Shown: positions 17,046 through 26,395 of the stretch, piece by piece
How the letters are laid out: each line of letters begins with the position of its first letter
Numbering within the stretch: position 1 is the stretch's first letter
Assembly: GCF_027923225.1 (NCBI RefSeq)
Contig: NZ_BSDI01000031.1
Coordinates: 1 to 64,000 of the forward strand
Direction: 5' to 3'
Length of the DNA: 64,000 nucleotides
DNA from: Phytohabitans aurantiacus
Lineage (GTDB): Bacteria; Actinomycetota; Actinomycetes; Mycobacteriales; Micromonosporaceae
Notes under the pieces: generated by a model
Told to the model about the DNA's origin: nothing
The model's input: only the letters and a program-made list of their open reading frames with translations
Databases searched by the model: none
Translations under genes and position numbers: made by a program

Positions 17046-19802
17046 TCAGGCGCCGGTCAGCACACTACGGAGCTTGTTCCGCGAGTTGACGTCTAGCTTC
17101 GTGTACACCTTGCGCAGGTGCCACTCGACCGTGCGGGTACTGATGAACAGCTCGGCGCCGATCTCGGAGTTGCTCTTTCCGTCCGCGGCCAGCCGGGCGA
17201 TCTGGGCCTCCTGCGCGGTGAGCGACGGACGCGCCTCGACCTCGCGTGGGCGTACCGTCTCGCCGGTGGCCAGCAGCTCGCGACGGGCGCGTTGGGCGAA
17301 AGCGCTGGCGCCGAAACCGTGCAGCATCTCGTACGCGGTGCGCAGCTGCTCGCGCGCGCCGAGGCGGCGGTTCTCGCGACGGAGCCACTCGCCGTAAACC
17401 AGGTGGGTGCGGGCGAGGTGAACCGCGATCCGGCTGCGGCCCAGGCGTTCAAGTGCCTCGCGGTACGAGGCTTCGGCGGCCACGCCCTCGCTGAGCAGCG
17501 CCCTCGACCGGGCCAGTACGCCGAGGGCCCAGTCCGTGCCGCTGGCGGTGGCTCGTTCCGCCAGTTGCCGCAGGGCGACCGCAGCCGCCTCGGGCGCCTC
17601 GCAGCGCACACCCGCCTCGACCAGCTCGAGCAGGCAGAAGCCGGAGACGGACAGGTCGTCGTGCTCGCACGCCCGTTCCGCGCTGGTCAGGGCGGCCTGG
17701 TACTGGCCGAGGCCGTTGTTGAGCACCGCGGTCAGGTAGTGGCCCAACCCGATCGCGCGGCCCTCGCCCCAGGTGGTCGCCCAATCGGCCTTCGCCTGGA
17801 TCAGCTCCGACGCCTGGGGATCCTCGCCACGCCAGGCGACGAGCAGCAGCGGGCCGTAGCCGAGGGGCGAGTTGCCGGTCGCCGCCGTGATCGCGTCGGC
17901 CTCCTCCACCAGCGCCGAGGCGGCGTCGAACTCTCCGGCGTGGATGTGTACGGCGGCGCGGTAGGTCAGGGCCAGGGGGAGGAAGTTGAGCGCGCCGGCC
18001 TCGCGGGCCGTCCGGACCCCGTGCGTGGTCAACTCATGCCACGCCTCGTCGTCCCACAGGTCGCCGGCGACCGGCCAGGCCAGCCAGAGCCAGCGCATGA
18101 TGTCGCCTTCGTCGGCGTCCCGCCGCATCATCCGCAGAGCGCGCGTCAACGGCTTCGCCGCCGCGACATAGCCTTCGGTGAACCGCGTCGCGAGGCCGTC
18201 GAGAAGCGCGTCGACAAGCCGTGGCGGTCGCGGTCCGCGCGGTGCGGCGCGGGCGGCCTCGGCGATCTCCCGCGCTCCGTAGCCGCCGCTGAGGCGGCTG
18301 GCGAAGACCGATGCCCCGATCGCCTCAAGGTATCCCTCACGCGCCTGCTCGCCGTCGTGCGCCTCCAGTTGTCTTGCCGCGTCGAGTAGCAACGGCAGGG
18401 CGTCACCGCCGCGCCTGCGGGCGAATGCGATCTGGGCGCGGAGCCGGGCCAGCCGCCCGCGGTGGAGCGGGTCCAGCGGGCCCATCTCGGCGGCGGCGGC
18501 GAGTTCGAGCGCCGCGTCGGGGTCCCCGGCCTCGAACGTGGCCTGCGCCGCGGCCATCGCCCTCGTTCCACGCCTGGCCGGATCGGGCGTCAGCTCGGTC
18601 GCCCGCCTCAGGAACGCGGCCGCCGCCGCGATTCCGCCGCGGGCCTGGGCCCGGTCGGCTGACCGCTCCAACTCGCCGGCCACGGCCTCGTCGGGTTCGA
18701 CGGCCGCGTGCGCGCGGTGCCACGCCCGGCGGTCCGGGTCGGATTCGGTATCGGTCGACGCGGCCAGCGCGCGGTGCGCGTCGCGGCGCTCCGCGGGGCT
18801 GGCGGTGCGGTACGCCGCCGAACGCACCAGCGGATGGCGGAACCGCACCCGCGCACCGAACTCGATCAACCCGGCCGCCTCGGCCTCCGCGGCCGCGTCC
18901 GCCCCGATCTCGAGCCGCTCCGCCGCCCGTCGCAGCAACGACACGTCGCCCACCGGCTCGGCGGCCGCCACCAGCAGAAGCCGTTGCGTCGCGGCCGGCA
19001 GCGAGCGGATGCGCCGCAGCAGACTCTGCTCGATCTGACTCGCCAGCGGGCGCGCGTCCGGACGCCCGAATCCACCGGCCGCCTCCGCCGCTGTCAACCC
19101 TCGTGGCAACTCCAGCAGGGCCAGCGGGTTGCCGCGGGTCTCGGCCACGATCCGGTCCCTGACGCGCTCGTCCAACCGCCCGGGAAACACCGAGTCCAGC
19201 AGCGCACGCGCGTCGCCGTCACCCAGGCCCCGTACCTCGAGCTCCCGCAGCCCTGCCAGGGGGTCGTCGCCCTCACCGGGCGCCGGCGTCCGCACCGCGA
19301 ACACGATGGCCACCCGCTCCGCGAGCAGCCGTCGCGCGACGAAGGCCAGCGTCTGCGCGGAGACCCGATCGAGCCACTGCACGTCGTCGACGGCGCAGAC
19401 CAGCGGCCGCTCCTCGGCCACCTCGGCCAGCAGGCTGAGCACCGCCAAGCCGACCAGGAACCGGTCCGGCGCGCTCCCCGCTCGCAGTCCGAACGCGGTG
19501 GCCAGGGCGTCACGCTGCGGTCCGGGAAGGCGATCCAGATGCCCCATCACCGGTACGAACAGCTGGTGCAGCCCGGCGAACGCCAGCTCCATCTCGGACT
19601 CGACGCCGGCCGCCCGCAGCACCTGACATCCGGTCGCGGCACCCACGAGGTGATCCACCAGCGCGGACTTGCCGACCCCCGCGTCGCCGCGCAGCACCAG
19701 CACCTGACTTTGACCCGCCTTGGCGTCGCTCACCAGCCGATCCAGCGCCTGGCACTCGCTACGCCTGCCCAGCAGCCCGCGCCGAGGAGCGCTGCTCGAC
19801 AT
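17046..19802 (-). CDS. LAL-type LuxR family transcriptional regulator
   Basis: A 918-residue ATP-dependent activator. The N-terminal AAA module has Walker A GDAGVGKS (residues 39-46) and Walker B LVCAVDDVQWLD. A long helical, TPR-like middle (~380-850) follows. The C-terminal LuxR helix-turn-helix (~855-915) is LTAQEAQIARLAADG, then SNSEIGAELFISTRTVEWHL. The length matches the LAL family. It often controls secondary metabolism or sugar use; no obvious target is adjacent. A decayed paralogue lies at 14390-15560. Confidence 0.95.
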   Translation of the reverse strand: MSSSAPRRGLLGRRSECQALDRLVSDAKAGQSQVLVLRGDAGVGKSALVDHLVGAATGCQVLRAAGVESEMELAFAGLHQLFVPVMGHLDRLPGPQRDALATAFGLRAGSAPDRFLVGLAVLSLLAEVAEERPLVCAVDDVQWLDRVSAQTLAFVARRLLAERVAIVFAVRTPAPGEGDDPLAGLRELEVRGLGDGDARALLDSVFPGRLDERVRDRIVAETRGNPLALLELPRGLTAAEAAGGFGRPDARPLASQIEQSLLRRIRSLPAATQRLLLVAAAEPVGDVSLLRRAAERLEIGADAAAEAEAAGLIEFGARVRFRHPLVRSAAYRTASPAERRDAHRALAASTDTESDPDRRAWHRAHAAVEPDEAVAGELERSADRAQARGGIAAAAAFLRRATELTPDPARRGTRAMAAAQATFEAGDPDAALELAAAAEMGPLDPLHRGRLARLRAQIAFARRRGGDALPLLLDAARQLEAHDGEQAREGYLEAIGASVFASRLSGGYGAREIAEAARAAPRGPRPPRLVDALLDGLATRFTEGYVAAAKPLTRALRMMRRDADEGDIMRWLWLAWPVAGDLWDDEAWHELTTHGVRTAREAGALNFLPLALTYRAAVHIHAGEFDAASALVEEADAITAATGNSPLGYGPLLLVAWRGEDPQASELIQAKADWATTWGEGRAIGLGHYLTAVLNNGLGQYQAALTSAERACEHDDLSVSGFCLLELVEAGVRCEAPEAAAVALRQLAERATASGTDWALGVLARSRALLSEGVAAEASYREALERLGRSRIAVHLARTHLVYGEWLRRENRRLGAREQLRTAYEMLHGFGASAFAQRARRELLATGETVRPREVEARPSLTAQEAQIARLAADGKSNSEIGAELFISTRTVEWHLRKVYTKLDVNSRNKLRSVLTGA

Positions 19803-19931
19803 CCATCACCACCGCGCGGGTCAGTGAGCCAGGCCGTGATCGACTCAGATAGCCCTCATCATGCCTTGCGAGGATGCGTGCCGGTAGCGCCACGGCGGGA
19901 CGGCCGTCGAGGGGTGGGGTCGGGTCTTGTG

Positions 19932-19992
19932 CCGCGGACGGCGAGGCCGCGGGAGCAACGGCATGGCGCGCGACGGACGCCGCGGTAGCTCA
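19932..19992 (-). repeat. Single arm of the 58-bp palindromic repeat
   Basis: The stretch reads, on the minus strand, GAGCTACCGCGGCGTCCGTC and continues to GCTCCCGCGGCC, matching the arms at 3892-3950 and 39645-39702. No inverted partner was found nearby, so it is a solo copy. It sits upstream of the LAL start. The flanks (19803-19931 and 19993-20090) show no gene. Confidence 0.7.
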
Positions 19993-20097
19993 ACTTTTAG
20001 GGGCGGGTGGCGCGCGCGGCGATCTCGCGTTTGATCGTTACGGTCGGGGCGACGACTGTCGCGGGCGGAGTTGGAGGGGTGGGTCGGTTTCCGATGT

Positions 20098-20374
20098 GCA
20101 CGGGCTCGCGGCGCTGTTGGAGACCGGCCCGGCCGGGGTGAGACGGCTGGCCGATCTGATGGGCATGACCACCAGCGCGGTGACCCGCCTGGTCGACCGA
20201 CTCGAACGGGCGGGGTACGTGCGGCGGGAGCCGGATCCCGCGGACCGGCGGCGGATTTTGGTGCGCGTTGTGCCGGAGCGGGTCGCGCGGGTGGCCCGGT
20301 ACTACGAGCCGCTGGGCGTTCGCTGGCAGCGGCTTCAGGTGGTGGCGTACTGCGGGCGCCCGGTGGGCCGGTAG
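20098..20374 (+). pseudogene. MarR regulator remnant
   Basis: About 80 codons match the winged-helix part of a MarR regulator: LADLMGMTTSAVTRLVDRLE, GYVRREPDPADRRR, then VARVARYYEPLGVRWQRL. The N-terminal dimerisation helix is absent or unrecognisable, and the C terminus breaks off at WQRLQ. The frame there runs into the antisense of the RibD-type gene (20335-20940). It is therefore a fragment cut on both sides, unlikely to bind DNA as a normal dimer. Confidence 0.7.
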
Positions 20375-20940
20375 ACGTGGAGCGTTATGCCCCTCGGGAA
20401 GGCTCGCGAGTCGACCAGGTCCAGCGCGATGTCTGGGCCGTTATCGGGGAACAGCCGCATGCCTTGGCCGACGACCACCGGGACGATGAGCAGGTTCATC
20501 TCGTCGACGAGGTCGTTCTCAAGTAGCCACCGGGTCAGGATGGCGCTGCCGTGCACCTGCAGCTCACCGCCCGGCTTGGCTTTCAGCTCCCGGATGGCCG
20601 CCGCGAGGTCGCCGGAGAGGGCCGTCGTGTTCGCCCATTGCGGTTCGGTGAGCGTGGTCGATGCGACGTACTTGGGCTTGGTGTTCAAGGCACCGACGAT
20701 GGGGTTTTCGAGATCTTTCCGCACGCCCCAGTAGCCGGCGAACAGCTCGTAGGTCCGCCGGCCGAACAGGAACGCGTCGGCGCGCTGGTACGTCTGGTCG
20801 ACGAACGTCATGGCCTCGTTGTCGAAAAGCGGCCGGGCCCATCCGCCGCGCTCCATTCCAGGGTCGAGGATCGGATGCCGCCCGCCGTTTGCCTGCATCA
20901 CTCCGTCGAGGGAGACCTGCGTGGTGGTCGTCAGTTTCAT
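20335..20940 (-). CDS. Dihydrofolate reductase family protein (RibD C-terminal-like)
   Basis: A 201-residue soluble protein with the RibD C-terminal/DHFR-like fold. The N terminus is MKLTTTTQVSLDGVMQ, then FLFGRRTYELFAGYW, LQVHGSAILTRWLLEN and LLIVPVVVGQGMRLFP. All are hallmark segments of the YyaP/YwjB-type group. Such proteins are common in actinomycetes, and their true substrate is usually unknown. The 3' end overlaps the MarR remnant convergently by 40 nt. Confidence 0.9.
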   Translation of the reverse strand: MKLTTTTQVSLDGVMQANGGRHPILDPGMERGGWARPLFDNEAMTFVDQTYQRADAFLFGRRTYELFAGYWGVRKDLENPIVGALNTKPKYVASTTLTEPQWANTTALSGDLAAAIRELKAKPGGELQVHGSAILTRWLLENDLVDEMNLLIVPVVVGQGMRLFPDNGPDIALDLVDSRAFPRGITLHVYRPTGRPQYATT

Positions 20941-20994
20941 GATCGTGTTTCCCTTCTCATTGGTAGGGCCGGGCCGTCCACATCGAACTCGCGG

Positions 20995-21771
20995 TCATCG
21001 CGCCCGCTGCGCGAGATGGCAGCGGAAGACCAGGCCCATGCGTACGGTCCCGTCGGCCCGTGATCGCGCCGCGAAGAAGGACCGCAGCGCGGCTTCGACT
21101 GCCGCGCGGCCGGAGTGGCGGACCGCGGCGGCGACCGGGCCGGCCGGCAGCTGGGCGGCGATCGCCTCGTCCTGGTTCGTGAATTCGATGTCGAAGGCGA
21201 CGTCGGTCGTTGCCACGGACGCGAACCCGGCGTCGCGCAGGGCGCTGCGAGCGGCGTCCGTGTCGGTGAGATCGAGGGTGTCGCGGTCGGGTACTTCGTC
21301 GGGTGGGGCCAGCGGATTGATCAGTGCTGCGCTCTGGGCCTGTTCGGGACCGGCGCCCACGGTCACGACGGCGGTGCCCGCGGGGGCGGTCACGCGCGCG
21401 ATCTCGGCGAGCGCGTGGCGGGGGTCGGCCGCGTAGAGTACCGAGTTGAACGCGGTGACGACGTCGAAGCCGCCGTGGCTGAAGGGCATGTGCTCAAGGT
21501 CCTCGACGACGTAGCGGGCCGCCGGGCGCCGGCGGCGGGCGTACTCCACGAGTCCCGGGGCCGCGTCCAACCCGACGACGTCCGCGCCGCGCTGGGCGGC
21601 CAGCTCCGCGAACAGGCCCGAGCCGCAGCCAGCGTCGAGGAGCCGGATGCCGGGGCGAAGGTCGAGGCGATCGAGTACCCGCTCGTACAGCGGCCGGATG
21701 CGGCCCTCCGCGCTCTCCGCCCAGCCCTGCGGATCGCTGCTCCAGAGCCGGCCCTGGACGCTCGCGTTCAC
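20995..21771 (-). CDS. Class I SAM-dependent methyltransferase
   Basis: A 258-residue enzyme. Motif I is LLDAGCGSGLFAELA (near residues 45-60), followed by VVGLDAAPGL, an EDLEHMPF acidic loop, and FDVVTAFNSVLYAADP. This is the UbiE/Methyltransf_11 type. The GTG start of VNASVQGRLWSS has a GGGAG site upstream; a longer frame running through the AraC gene is a shadow. It is divergent from that AraC gene, and the shared region is 21772-21900. The methyl acceptor is unknown. Confidence 0.88.
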   Translation of the reverse strand: MNASVQGRLWSSDPQGWAESAEGRIRPLYERVLDRLDLRPGIRLLDAGCGSGLFAELAAQRGADVVGLDAAPGLVEYARRRRPAARYVVEDLEHMPFSHGGFDVVTAFNSVLYAADPRHALAEIARVTAPAGTAVVTVGAGPEQAQSAALINPLAPPDEVPDRDTLDLTDTDAARSALRDAGFASVATTDVAFDIEFTNQDEAIAAQLPAGPVAAAVRHSGRAAVEAALRSFFAARSRADGTVRMGLVFRCHLAQRAR

Positions 21772-21900
21772 GGTGTGCTCCCGCGGAGGGGTATGAAGTT
21801 GAACATGGCCAAACCGTACGAGCGGAGCCGCCGCGCGCTCTTGAACAAACCGGGCGTCTTTCTCGCGGCCGGCCAACCGGCGCGCGACATACTGGGTCAC

Positions 21901-22782
21901 GTGACCGGCGCCCCGTCCTCCGTCCCCGCCGCGGGCGGGCAGAGCTACGTCGAGCGCCCGCCCGCTCCGGCGTTGCGCGAGCTCCTCTCGTCGGTATGGG
22001 TACAGCAGGTCGAGCCCGACGCCGCGCCGTACGTCCACCGGCGCATCCCCAACGGCGCTGTCGAACTTGTATGCACGGTCGGCGCGGCGCCGCAGGTGAT
22101 CGGCCCGTTGACCGAGCCGCTGCTCGAGATCCTCAAGCCGGGCACCACGATTGTCGGCCTGCGTTTCGTGCCGGGCGCCTTCCCGGTGGTCGCGGGACAG
22201 CCCGCCTCGGAGGTCGCCGGACTCACGCTGAACGCCGAACAGCTGTGGGGCCGCTCGGCCGCCGCCCTCGGCGAGGCGGTCGGCACGGCGGCCTCGCCCC
22301 AGGAAGCGCTCGCCGCCGTGCAGCTGTACGCGCAGGAGCGCGCCAGCGCCGGCCAGCCCCGGGACCCGCTGGTGTCCGAGGCGGTGCGCGGTCTCATGCC
22401 GTGGCGCACGGTCGACGTGACGTCGCTGAGGGCGTCTCTTCACATCTCCGAGACGCAGCTTCGGCGTCGCTGCCGAACGGCGATCGGGCTCGCACCGAAG
22501 GCACTGCAGCGGATGCTGCGCTTTCAGGGCTTCCTCGCACTCGTCCAGCAGGCGATCGCCCAGGGCCGCCCGGCGACGGACGACGGGCTCGGACTGCTCG
22601 CCCTGCGCACCGGCTACGCGGACCAGTCCCACCTCACCCGCGAGTGCGTCCGGCTCACCGGCGTCTCGCCGCGGATCTTCATCGCCGAAACACAACGGGC
22701 CTGCGCCTGCGGGCACGATCATTCGGCGTCATTCGCGCCCGTGCTGCGCGCCGAGACCGAAACACGCCCCACCAGGGCATGA
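21901..22782 (+). CDS. AraC family transcriptional regulator
   Basis: A 293-residue regulator. The N-terminal part has YVERPPAPALRELLSSVWVQ and GLRFVPGAFPVVAGQPASE, typical of AraC regulators with a DUF6597-like N-terminal domain. The C-terminal HTH_18 region includes LRASLHISETQLRRRCRTAI and LALRTGYADQSHLTREC. I chose the GTG at 21901; upstream in-frame ATGs at 21793 and 21805 exist but would leave little room for divergent promoters. It probably acts on the divergent methyltransferase gene. A late Cys-rich tail (CACGHDH) is unusual. Confidence 0.85.
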   Translation: MTGAPSSVPAAGGQSYVERPPAPALRELLSSVWVQQVEPDAAPYVHRRIPNGAVELVCTVGAAPQVIGPLTEPLLEILKPGTTIVGLRFVPGAFPVVAGQPASEVAGLTLNAEQLWGRSAAALGEAVGTAASPQEALAAVQLYAQERASAGQPRDPLVSEAVRGLMPWRTVDVTSLRASLHISETQLRRRCRTAIGLAPKALQRMLRFQGFLALVQQAIAQGRPATDDGLGLLALRTGYADQSHLTRECVRLTGVSPRIFIAETQRACACGHDHSASFAPVLRAETETRPTRA

Positions 22783-22855
22783 CGGCGCTGCGGCCGGAGA
22801 TGCCTTCTTCGTCGACATCGACCGCTGACCCACGACAGTCCCTTGCTCCCGACGC

Positions 22856-24193
22856 CTACTTCGGCGCGATGAGGAGGCGGGCTGCTCGGACGTGGTGGCG
22901 GTGGATCAGGATGTCGTAAGTCTTCCCGAGCGAGATCAGTTTGTCGGACTCGGGCCAGCCTGTTCCGATCGAGCGGGTCGGCCGGGGCTCTCGCAGCCAG
23001 GCCCGTGCCTGCGCGGTGACGCCGCGCATGTCGAGCAGGTAGTCGCGCGGACGTACTTTGTCCAATGTGTACTCGTTGCTGCCGGGTGCCGCCGGGCCGA
23101 CCGTGAACGTGCCCATCTGGTCGTTCTCGTCCTGTGCGTTGAAGGAGCCGCTGTCGAACGTGAAGCCGATGCTGACGTAGCGGGCGCCCATCCGGTCGCG
23201 CAGGAAGGCGCCTTGCATCCGTGGATACTGTTCAGGATCGGCCGACACGTACCCCACGTGCGCGTTGTGGGCGGAGAGCAGAATCTTCGCACCGGTCTGC
23301 TCGTGCCACCAAGCTGTGTTGTCGGCCATGACCTGGTCCCGGTAGCGCATGGCGAGCGCCACCTGCGCCGGATCGTCCAGGTCGAACGCGTACAGAGTCG
23401 CCACCTGGGCGATGGCGCGCGCGTGCTGGACCGTCCACATGTGACGCGACGTGCCGGGGCTCACGGCCGCCAGCGCGTCCAGTGCCCGCTGTGCCTTCGC
23501 CGCGGAAGCCTGCCGCTGCGCCAAAGGCCGCCCGGGATAGGTTGCCATCCAGGTCCCGGCGTCGGTCGCGGGACGCACGTCCCGGTACGCGTCCTGAAAC
23601 TGCGGCAGCAGGCTGGGATGGTGTTCGCGGACGTAGCCGGTGACCCGATCGAACAGTTCCGGGCCGGCATACCCGAGGTCGTTGCCCATGAACTGTAGCC
23701 GCGGACCGTACCGGGCGTTGTAGTCGCGCATCCACGCGATGAGTTCCCGGTACTCGGTGGTGCGCCAGAACTGGTAGGCGCCCTGGAACTCCTCACGCAT
23801 GATCTGGTCCGGGTCGCCCTTCCCGTACAGCACGTACTCGTTCAGCCGGATGCCTCCGCTCCAGCCGGTCTCCAACGCGAACGTGGTGAACCCCTTCTCC
23901 TCCACCAGGTAACGGAAGACCCGATGCTTCATGGTGAAGAACTCGCGGGAGTTGTGGGTGGCCTCACCGAGCCCCACCACGGTGGCGTCGCCGACCATCC
24001 CGCCCAACGGCCGCAGGTCACGCAGATCCCCGTGCGGCTCCATGCTGCGCAGCGGTCGCGCGTCCCGGCCGAGCGCGGCGACAGGATCATCCGTGTGGCC
24101 GTGCGCCGCGACCGGCTGCGCGACGACCACCGCCGCCGCCAGGCACAGCGAAGCCAAACCCAGCAACGGACGTCGTATTGACAAGGATGCCAT
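22856..24193 (-). CDS. Secreted erythromycin esterase family protein
   Basis: A 445-residue exported hydrolase. The signal peptide covers residues 1-~32 (hydrophobic LLGLASLCLAAAVVVA, then VAAHG). The mature part has VVGLGEATHNSREFF (the His/Glu pair of the erythromycin esterase superfamily), ALETGWSGG, and SAHNAHVGY. Members range from macrolide esterases to unrelated hydrolases, so resistance should not be assumed. Upstream, the 24194-24406 region is shared with the divergent GH1 gene and contains a GGCAACAAGCGGCAACC stretch. Confidence 0.87.
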   Translation of the reverse strand: MASLSIRRPLLGLASLCLAAAVVVAQPVAAHGHTDDPVAALGRDARPLRSMEPHGDLRDLRPLGGMVGDATVVGLGEATHNSREFFTMKHRVFRYLVEEKGFTTFALETGWSGGIRLNEYVLYGKGDPDQIMREEFQGAYQFWRTTEYRELIAWMRDYNARYGPRLQFMGNDLGYAGPELFDRVTGYVREHHPSLLPQFQDAYRDVRPATDAGTWMATYPGRPLAQRQASAAKAQRALDALAAVSPGTSRHMWTVQHARAIAQVATLYAFDLDDPAQVALAMRYRDQVMADNTAWWHEQTGAKILLSAHNAHVGYVSADPEQYPRMQGAFLRDRMGARYVSIGFTFDSGSFNAQDENDQMGTFTVGPAAPGSNEYTLDKVRPRDYLLDMRGVTAQARAWLREPRPTRSIGTGWPESDKLISLGKTYDILIHRHHVRAARLLIAPK

Positions 24194-24406
24194 CGATCCC
24201 CCAGATGGTGTTTCTGAAGTGGAAAACGGACATCCACCAGCGTGCCCGCGCCGGAGCGCAGGGGAAATGACACGACTACCCGTATCCGAGGTAGTGACAG
24301 CACTACCTGACGCGTCGACGAGGACGGCAACAAGCGGCAACCAGTGGACGCGGTGTTCCGGGTGCCGGTCGGATGGGTCTACCACCCACGCGACGGAGGA
24401 ACACCG

Positions 24407-25735
24407 ATGACGACGTTCCCGGACGGCTTTCTCTGGGGAGCGGCCACGGCACCGCACCAGATCGAGGGCAACAACGTCAACAGCGACTTCTGGCTCGCCG
24501 AGGGCCGGGTGCCGGGCATGGAGCGCAGCGGGGACGCCTGCGACAGCTATCACCGGTACGCCGAGGACATGCGGCTGCTGGCCGGCGCCGGGCTGAACGC
24601 CTACCGGTTCGGCATCGAGTGGGCCCGCGTCGAGCCGGAGCCGGGCATGGTCTCTCGGGCGGAGCTGGCCCACTACCGGCGCATGATCGATACGGCGCTC
24701 GAACTCGGGGTGACGCCCGTCGTCACGCTGCACCACTTCACCAACCCCCGCTGGTTCGCCGACGAGGGCGGCTGGATGGGGGAGCGGGCGGTCGACCGGT
24801 TCCGTGCCTATGTCGAGGTGGTGACCGGGATTCTCGACGGCGTGCCGTGGGTGTGCACGATGAACGAACCGAACATGCTCGCGCTGATGACCATGATGGC
24901 TCGGTTCGCCGCCGACCCGGAGCTGGCGGCGCAGTGGCAGAGCCCGACCGTCGACGAGGGCGTGCGGCCGGTACTCCCGGACCCCGACCCGCGGATCGGG
25001 CGCCGCCTGGTCGAGGCGCATCATGCCGTCCGTGACCTGGTACGGGAGCGCACCGGCGCGGCGGTCGGCTGGACCGTCGCGAGCCAGGCGCTGGTCGCGC
25101 GGCCGGGCGGCGAGGAGAAGCTGAAGGAGCTCCAGTACGTCCGGGAGGACCTGTACCTGGAGGGCGCGAAGGGCGACGACTTCGTCGGCGTGCAGTCGTA
25201 CTCCAGCCAGTGGGTGAACGAGACCGGCATCGAGCCGGCCGCGCCGAGCCCGGACAACACGCTGGTCGGGACCGCGTACCGGCCGGACGCGCTCGGGATC
25301 GCGGTGCGCCACACCTGGGAGGCGACCGGTGGGATCCCGGTCCTGGTCACCGAGAACGGGATCGCGACCGGCGACGACGGCCGGCGGGTCGCGTACACGG
25401 GCGAGGCCTTGCGGCACCTGGGAGCGGCGATCGCCGACGGCGTGGACGTGCGCGGATACCTGCACTGGAGCCTGCTCGACAACTACGAGTGGGGGCACTG
25501 GGGGCCCACGTTCGGTCTGATCGCGGTCGACCGGGAGACGTTCGCGCGGACCCCGAAGCCGAGCCTGGCGTGGCTGGGGGAGGTGGCCGGCCGCAACGCG
25601 CTCGGAAGTGGGCCGGCTTCAGTTCAGGCCGCGGGCGGCGATCACCAGGGCGTCGCGGACGGTGTCGCGCAGAGCCACCGGGTCGCTGTCGGCCGGGTCG
25701 GTGCTGAACGCGTAGTGCTCCATGGCGGCCCGTAG
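24407..25735 (+). CDS. GH1 beta-glucosidase-like glycoside hydrolase
   Basis: A 442-residue (beta/alpha)8 glycosidase. It starts MTTFPDGFLWGAATAPHQIE, has the acid/base segment TMNEPN (Glu near 153) and nucleophile segment VTENG (Glu near 315), and YLHWSLLDNYEW near the end. There is no signal peptide, so it acts on imported glycosides. The true domain ends near 25606 (GEVAGRNAL). The last ~40 residues are the antisense of the convergent TetR gene (117-nt overlap) and look like read-through after loss of the original stop. It heads the glycoside island. Confidence 0.92.
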   Translation: MTTFPDGFLWGAATAPHQIEGNNVNSDFWLAEGRVPGMERSGDACDSYHRYAEDMRLLAGAGLNAYRFGIEWARVEPEPGMVSRAELAHYRRMIDTALELGVTPVVTLHHFTNPRWFADEGGWMGERAVDRFRAYVEVVTGILDGVPWVCTMNEPNMLALMTMMARFAADPELAAQWQSPTVDEGVRPVLPDPDPRIGRRLVEAHHAVRDLVRERTGAAVGWTVASQALVARPGGEEKLKELQYVREDLYLEGAKGDDFVGVQSYSSQWVNETGIEPAAPSPDNTLVGTAYRPDALGIAVRHTWEATGGIPVLVTENGIATGDDGRRVAYTGEALRHLGAAIADGVDVRGYLHWSLLDNYEWGHWGPTFGLIAVDRETFARTPKPSLAWLGEVAGRNALGSGPASVQAAGGDHQGVADGVAQSHRVAVGRVGAERVVLHGGP

Positions 25736-26290
25736 CGCGCTGTTGATGGTGGCGGCCTGTACCCGGATGGTCAGGTCGGGGGCGGACCGGCCGGCGCGGC
25801 GGGCGAGCGCCTCGGCCAGCAGCGGCTCGGCGTCGTCCTGGGAGTGCAGCCACACCAGTCGCAGGCCGGGCTCGGTGCGGGTGAGCCGCACCAGGTCGAG
25901 GATGGCGGGGATGTCGGCGCCCATCTGGTCGGCGGCGATCGCGTCGGCGGTGTCCCGCTCCATGGTCTCGTAGAACTCGCCGATGTCGTCGCCGGGCCGC
26001 CACCGGCCCAACGCCCGCACGGTGACCCCCAGCGGCTCGGTGAGCAGCGGCAGCACGCAGCGTTCCTTGTTGGGGAAGTGGCGCCACAGGCTCCGGACGG
26101 AGATCCCGACCGCCGCGGCGATCTCCTCGGCCGAGGTGGCGGCCACGCCTTTCTCGGTGAACAACCGCACCGCCTGCCGCGCGATCTCCCGCCGGACCTC
26201 CGCCTTCTGCCGCTCGGTTATGGGGGGCCGGCCCACCTGCCGGGTCTGGCCGTCCGCACGGCCGACGACCTCATCGTGCCCGCCTGACAC
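25619..26290 (-). CDS. TetR family transcriptional regulator
   Basis: A 223-residue regulator. The helix-turn-helix lies near residues 40-75 (TSAEEIAAAVGISVRSLWRHF), followed by a helical effector domain containing a MERDTADAIAADQMGADIP stretch. It converges on and overlaps the GH1 gene and is divergent from the LacI gene 105 bp away. Its target is not obvious; it may control itself or the GH1 gene. Confidence 0.92.
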   Translation of the reverse strand: MSGGHDEVVGRADGQTRQVGRPPITERQKAEVRREIARQAVRLFTEKGVAATSAEEIAAAVGISVRSLWRHFPNKERCVLPLLTEPLGVTVRALGRWRPGDDIGEFYETMERDTADAIAADQMGADIPAILDLVRLTRTEPGLRLVWLHSQDDAEPLLAEALARRAGRSAPDLTIRVQAATINSALRAAMEHYAFSTDPADSDPVALRDTVRDALVIAARGLN

Positions 26291-26349
26291 ACGTACCTCC
26301 CGTTCACCGGCCCTGTCCGCCCCATCCTAGGCGTGCCGAGCCTCGTTTG

Positions 26350-26367
26350 TTGGCAATCGGTTGCCAA
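26350..26367. promoter_or_regulatory. LacI-type operator upstream of lacI-1
   Basis: TTGGCAATCGGTTGCCAA is a near-perfect 18-bp dyad with a CG centre, the arrangement bound by LacI/GalR proteins. It lies 29 nt before the LacI start at 26396, consistent with autoregulation. Similar sites recur at 28680, 36793 and 45363-45526. Confidence 0.75.
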
Positions 26368-26395
26368 AAGCCGCGAGGTCGGGTTAGCTGGGGCG

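Noticed and set aside
22856..24193. Macrolide resistance gene
   Set aside because: The erythromycin esterase family covers many hydrolases and this one is secreted; no other resistance context is present, so I kept only the family name.
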